NCBI RefSeq assembly: GCF_031583065.1
Contig: NZ_CP134053.1
Coordinates: 7,605,001 to 7,669,000, forward strand
Source: Streptomyces sp. CGMCC 4.7035
GTDB taxonomy: Bacteria > Actinomycetota > Actinomycetes > Streptomycetales > Streptomycetaceae
Direction of reading: 5' to 3'
DNA length: 64,000 nucleotides
The stretch's first letter is position 1. Every line of letters begins with the position of its first letter. Of this stretch, positions 62,733-64,000 are shown piece after piece. Both the position numbers and the translations under genes were made by a program. Under the pieces are notes generated by a model. That model made no database searches. It saw only the letters and a program-made list of their open reading frames with translations, and had not been told where the DNA came from.

Positions 62733-62778
62733 GGGCTCCAAGGCAGGGGCCCCGGGTGCGGCGCGGGAGAATGACGCC

Positions 62779-63438
62779 ATGGCCGATCTCGACGCGCTGC
62801 GCACCCGCTGGACCCGTGCCCTGGAAGGAGTCCGGGGACCGGCCGGCGGCCCCGACCCGGCCCCGTACGCCGACAACCTGCTCGCCCGCTGGCAGGAGCC
62901 GCAACGCCGGTACCACACGCTCGCGCACCTCACCGCGGTCCTCGACCACGTCGACGTACTGGAGACGTACGCGGACGACCCCGACGTCGTCCGTCTGGCC
63001 GCCTGGTTCCATGACGCGGTCTACCTGCCCGACCGCTCGGAGAACGAGGAGCGCTCGGCCCGCCTCGCCGAACGCGCGCTCCCGGAGGCCGGGGTCCCGC
63101 CGCGGAAGACGGCCGAGGTCGCCCGCCTGGTCCGCCTCACCGTCACCCACGACCCGGCCGAGGGCGACCGCGACGGCCAGGTGCTGTGCGACGCCGACCT
63201 GGCGATCCTGGCGGCACCCCCGTCCGCGTACGCGGCCTACACCGCCGCCGTGCGCGAGGAGTACCACTTCGTCCCGAACGACGCCTTCCGCACGGGCCGC
63301 GCCGCGATCCTGGGCCAACTCCTGGACCTGCCCCGGCTGTTCCGCACGCCGTACGGGGCGGCGGAGTGGGAGGCGACGGCGCGGTACAACCTGCGGTCGG
63401 AGCTGGATCTGCTGACGTCACAGGCCCGGCCGGAGTAG
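62779..63438 (+). CDS. HD-domain metal-dependent phosphohydrolase-like protein
   Basis: A 219-residue protein. HD-type residues are RRYHTLAHLTAVLDHVD (first His), AAWFHDAVYLP (the HD doublet) and VTHDP, with a late Asp in VLCDADLAILAAPP. Family members of this length are predicted metal-dependent hydrolases without known substrate. ATG 62779 has GGGAGA upstream. It is divergent from the decayed isomerase gene. Confidence 0.87.
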   Translation: MADLDALRTRWTRALEGVRGPAGGPDPAPYADNLLARWQEPQRRYHTLAHLTAVLDHVDVLETYADDPDVVRLAAWFHDAVYLPDRSENEERSARLAERALPEAGVPPRKTAEVARLVRLTVTHDPAEGDRDGQVLCDADLAILAAPPSAYAAYTAAVREEYHFVPNDAFRTGRAAILGQLLDLPRLFRTPYGAAEWEATARYNLRSELDLLTSQARPE

Positions 63439-63511
63439 CGTGCATGGACGGGCGCTCCGGCGGTATGTCCCCAGAAGCCGGCCCCACCGCCGCACGAACA
63501 GTGTTGCCGGG

Positions 63512-64000
63512 CTAACAACGGGCCGGCGGGAGTGTTTCGTCGTCGCCCTTGATGATCACCGGCGCGCCTCCGTCGCCGCCCTCCACGTACGCGGCCGTGC
63601 ACACCACCTGACGCACCGCCATCTTCCCGAGCCGCCGCACCGCGAGCGGGAGATCGATCGTCACCGTGCCGGAGTTCGTCTCCACCTCCACGCGGCCCTT
63701 CAGCTCCGGCAGCTCCGTGCGGAGCCCGGCCGCTCGCTCGTCCGCCTGCGGGCCGGCGAACAGCGCGGAGATGCGCTTCGGGCCGGCCACCGGCTCGGCA
63801 TCGTCAGGAGGAACCCCGTCCGCTGCGACCTGCCGGACCACCGTCGTCAGGTGCTCCTCTTCGCCCTCTCCGACGACGAAGAAGAGGAGCACCTGCCCCT
63901 TGTAGTCGGGGGCCAAGAGGGTGGCCGGCCCGCCGACCTCGATGACGTCGGTCTCCTGCACTCCGCAGCCGGCGAGCAGGGCGGCCACCGTGGCACAGGC
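63512..64000 (-). CDS. Lipoprotein, 5' end outside the window
   Basis: The visible 163 residues begin ACATVAALLAGCGVQETDV, with lipobox LLAGC, so it is an exported, lipid-anchored protein. The mature part (VLLFFVVGEGEEEHLTTVVR, PKRISALFAGPQADERAAGL, VEVETNSGTVTIDLPLAVR) has the alternating strand pattern of a GerMN-like domain, a weak assignment. The start codon and first few residues are beyond 64000. Confidence 0.8.
   Translation of the reverse strand, partial: ACATVAALLAGCGVQETDVIEVGGPATLLAPDYKGQVLLFFVVGEGEEEHLTTVVRQVAADGVPPDDAEPVAGPKRISALFAGPQADERAAGLRTELPELKGRVEVETNSGTVTIDLPLAVRRLGKMAVRQVVCTAAYVEGGDGGAPVIIKGDDETLPPARC

Overview
The window is chromosomal DNA of a Streptomyces or close relative. 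GC is very high, third positions are G/C-rich, GTG and TTG starts are common, and the gene content is typical: a cvn conservon with P450s, futalosine-pathway menaquinone genes, FemX, a DUF2771 lipoprotein and a DUF3027 protein. I recognise no complete tRNA or rRNA gene and no CRISPR array.

Layout. 1-3.6 kb: a partial maleylpyruvate-isomerase-like gene and an ABC exporter gene broken by a tnpB-only IS200/IS605-type element. 3.7-10.4 kb: EamA transporter, secreted metallo-beta-lactamase-fold protein, FemX, and a fused FAD/Fe-S oxidoreductase. 10.6-16.3 kb: one translationally coupled six-gene conservon, cvnABCD plus two P450s; the first P450 lacks the EXXR motif, as in CYP157, and the second looks like CYP154. 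16.7-24.5 kb: serC, secreted and hydrolytic proteins, aldo/keto reductase, a 29-residue membrane peptide, RNA phosphodiesterase, and an MFS/MarR pair with a clear operator. 24.7-29.7 kb: ribbon-helix-helix protein, purine permease, DUF2530 protein, P-type ATPase. 29.7-33 kb: three tandem paralogous secreted proteins sharing a structured 5' leader. 33.2-39.7 kb: a 1054-residue GHKL ATPase, DUF3027 protein and an MFS protein. 40.3-42.7 kb: DUF2771 lipoprotein, mqnB, mqnD and a cold-shock protein. 43.1-44.6 kb: a second tnpB element.

44.6-51.8 kb carries a HAD hydrolase, a membrane protein, an XPB-associated protein, a CHAP protein and a membrane-tethered XRE regulator. 51.8-57 kb looks like a decayed accessory island: NUDIX gene, tRNA-Arg-like duplicated sequence, truncated XRE regulator, tiny ORFs, frameshifted kinase-like gene, an unknown ORF and a large serine integrase that abuts and seems to replace the 5' end of an XPB helicase gene. 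57-64 kb returns to core genes: XPB helicase, HelD-like helicase, cutC, a decayed mycothiol-dependent isomerase-like gene, an HD-domain protein and a partial lipoprotein.

How genes work together: the conservon is a membrane-associated G-protein-like signalling operon with P450 outputs. mqnB and mqnD are consecutive steps in menaquinone synthesis. MarR probably represses itself and the MFS exporter. The 46.9-kb protein and the XPB helicase are a likely functional pair now separated by the island. The two tnpB copies have the same ends and intact catalytic residues. Their insertion points can be reconstructed to the base, giving candidate target-adjacent motifs and guide sequences. Small regulatory palindromes, interspersed GC-rich repeats and minisatellites are unusually well represented between genes.
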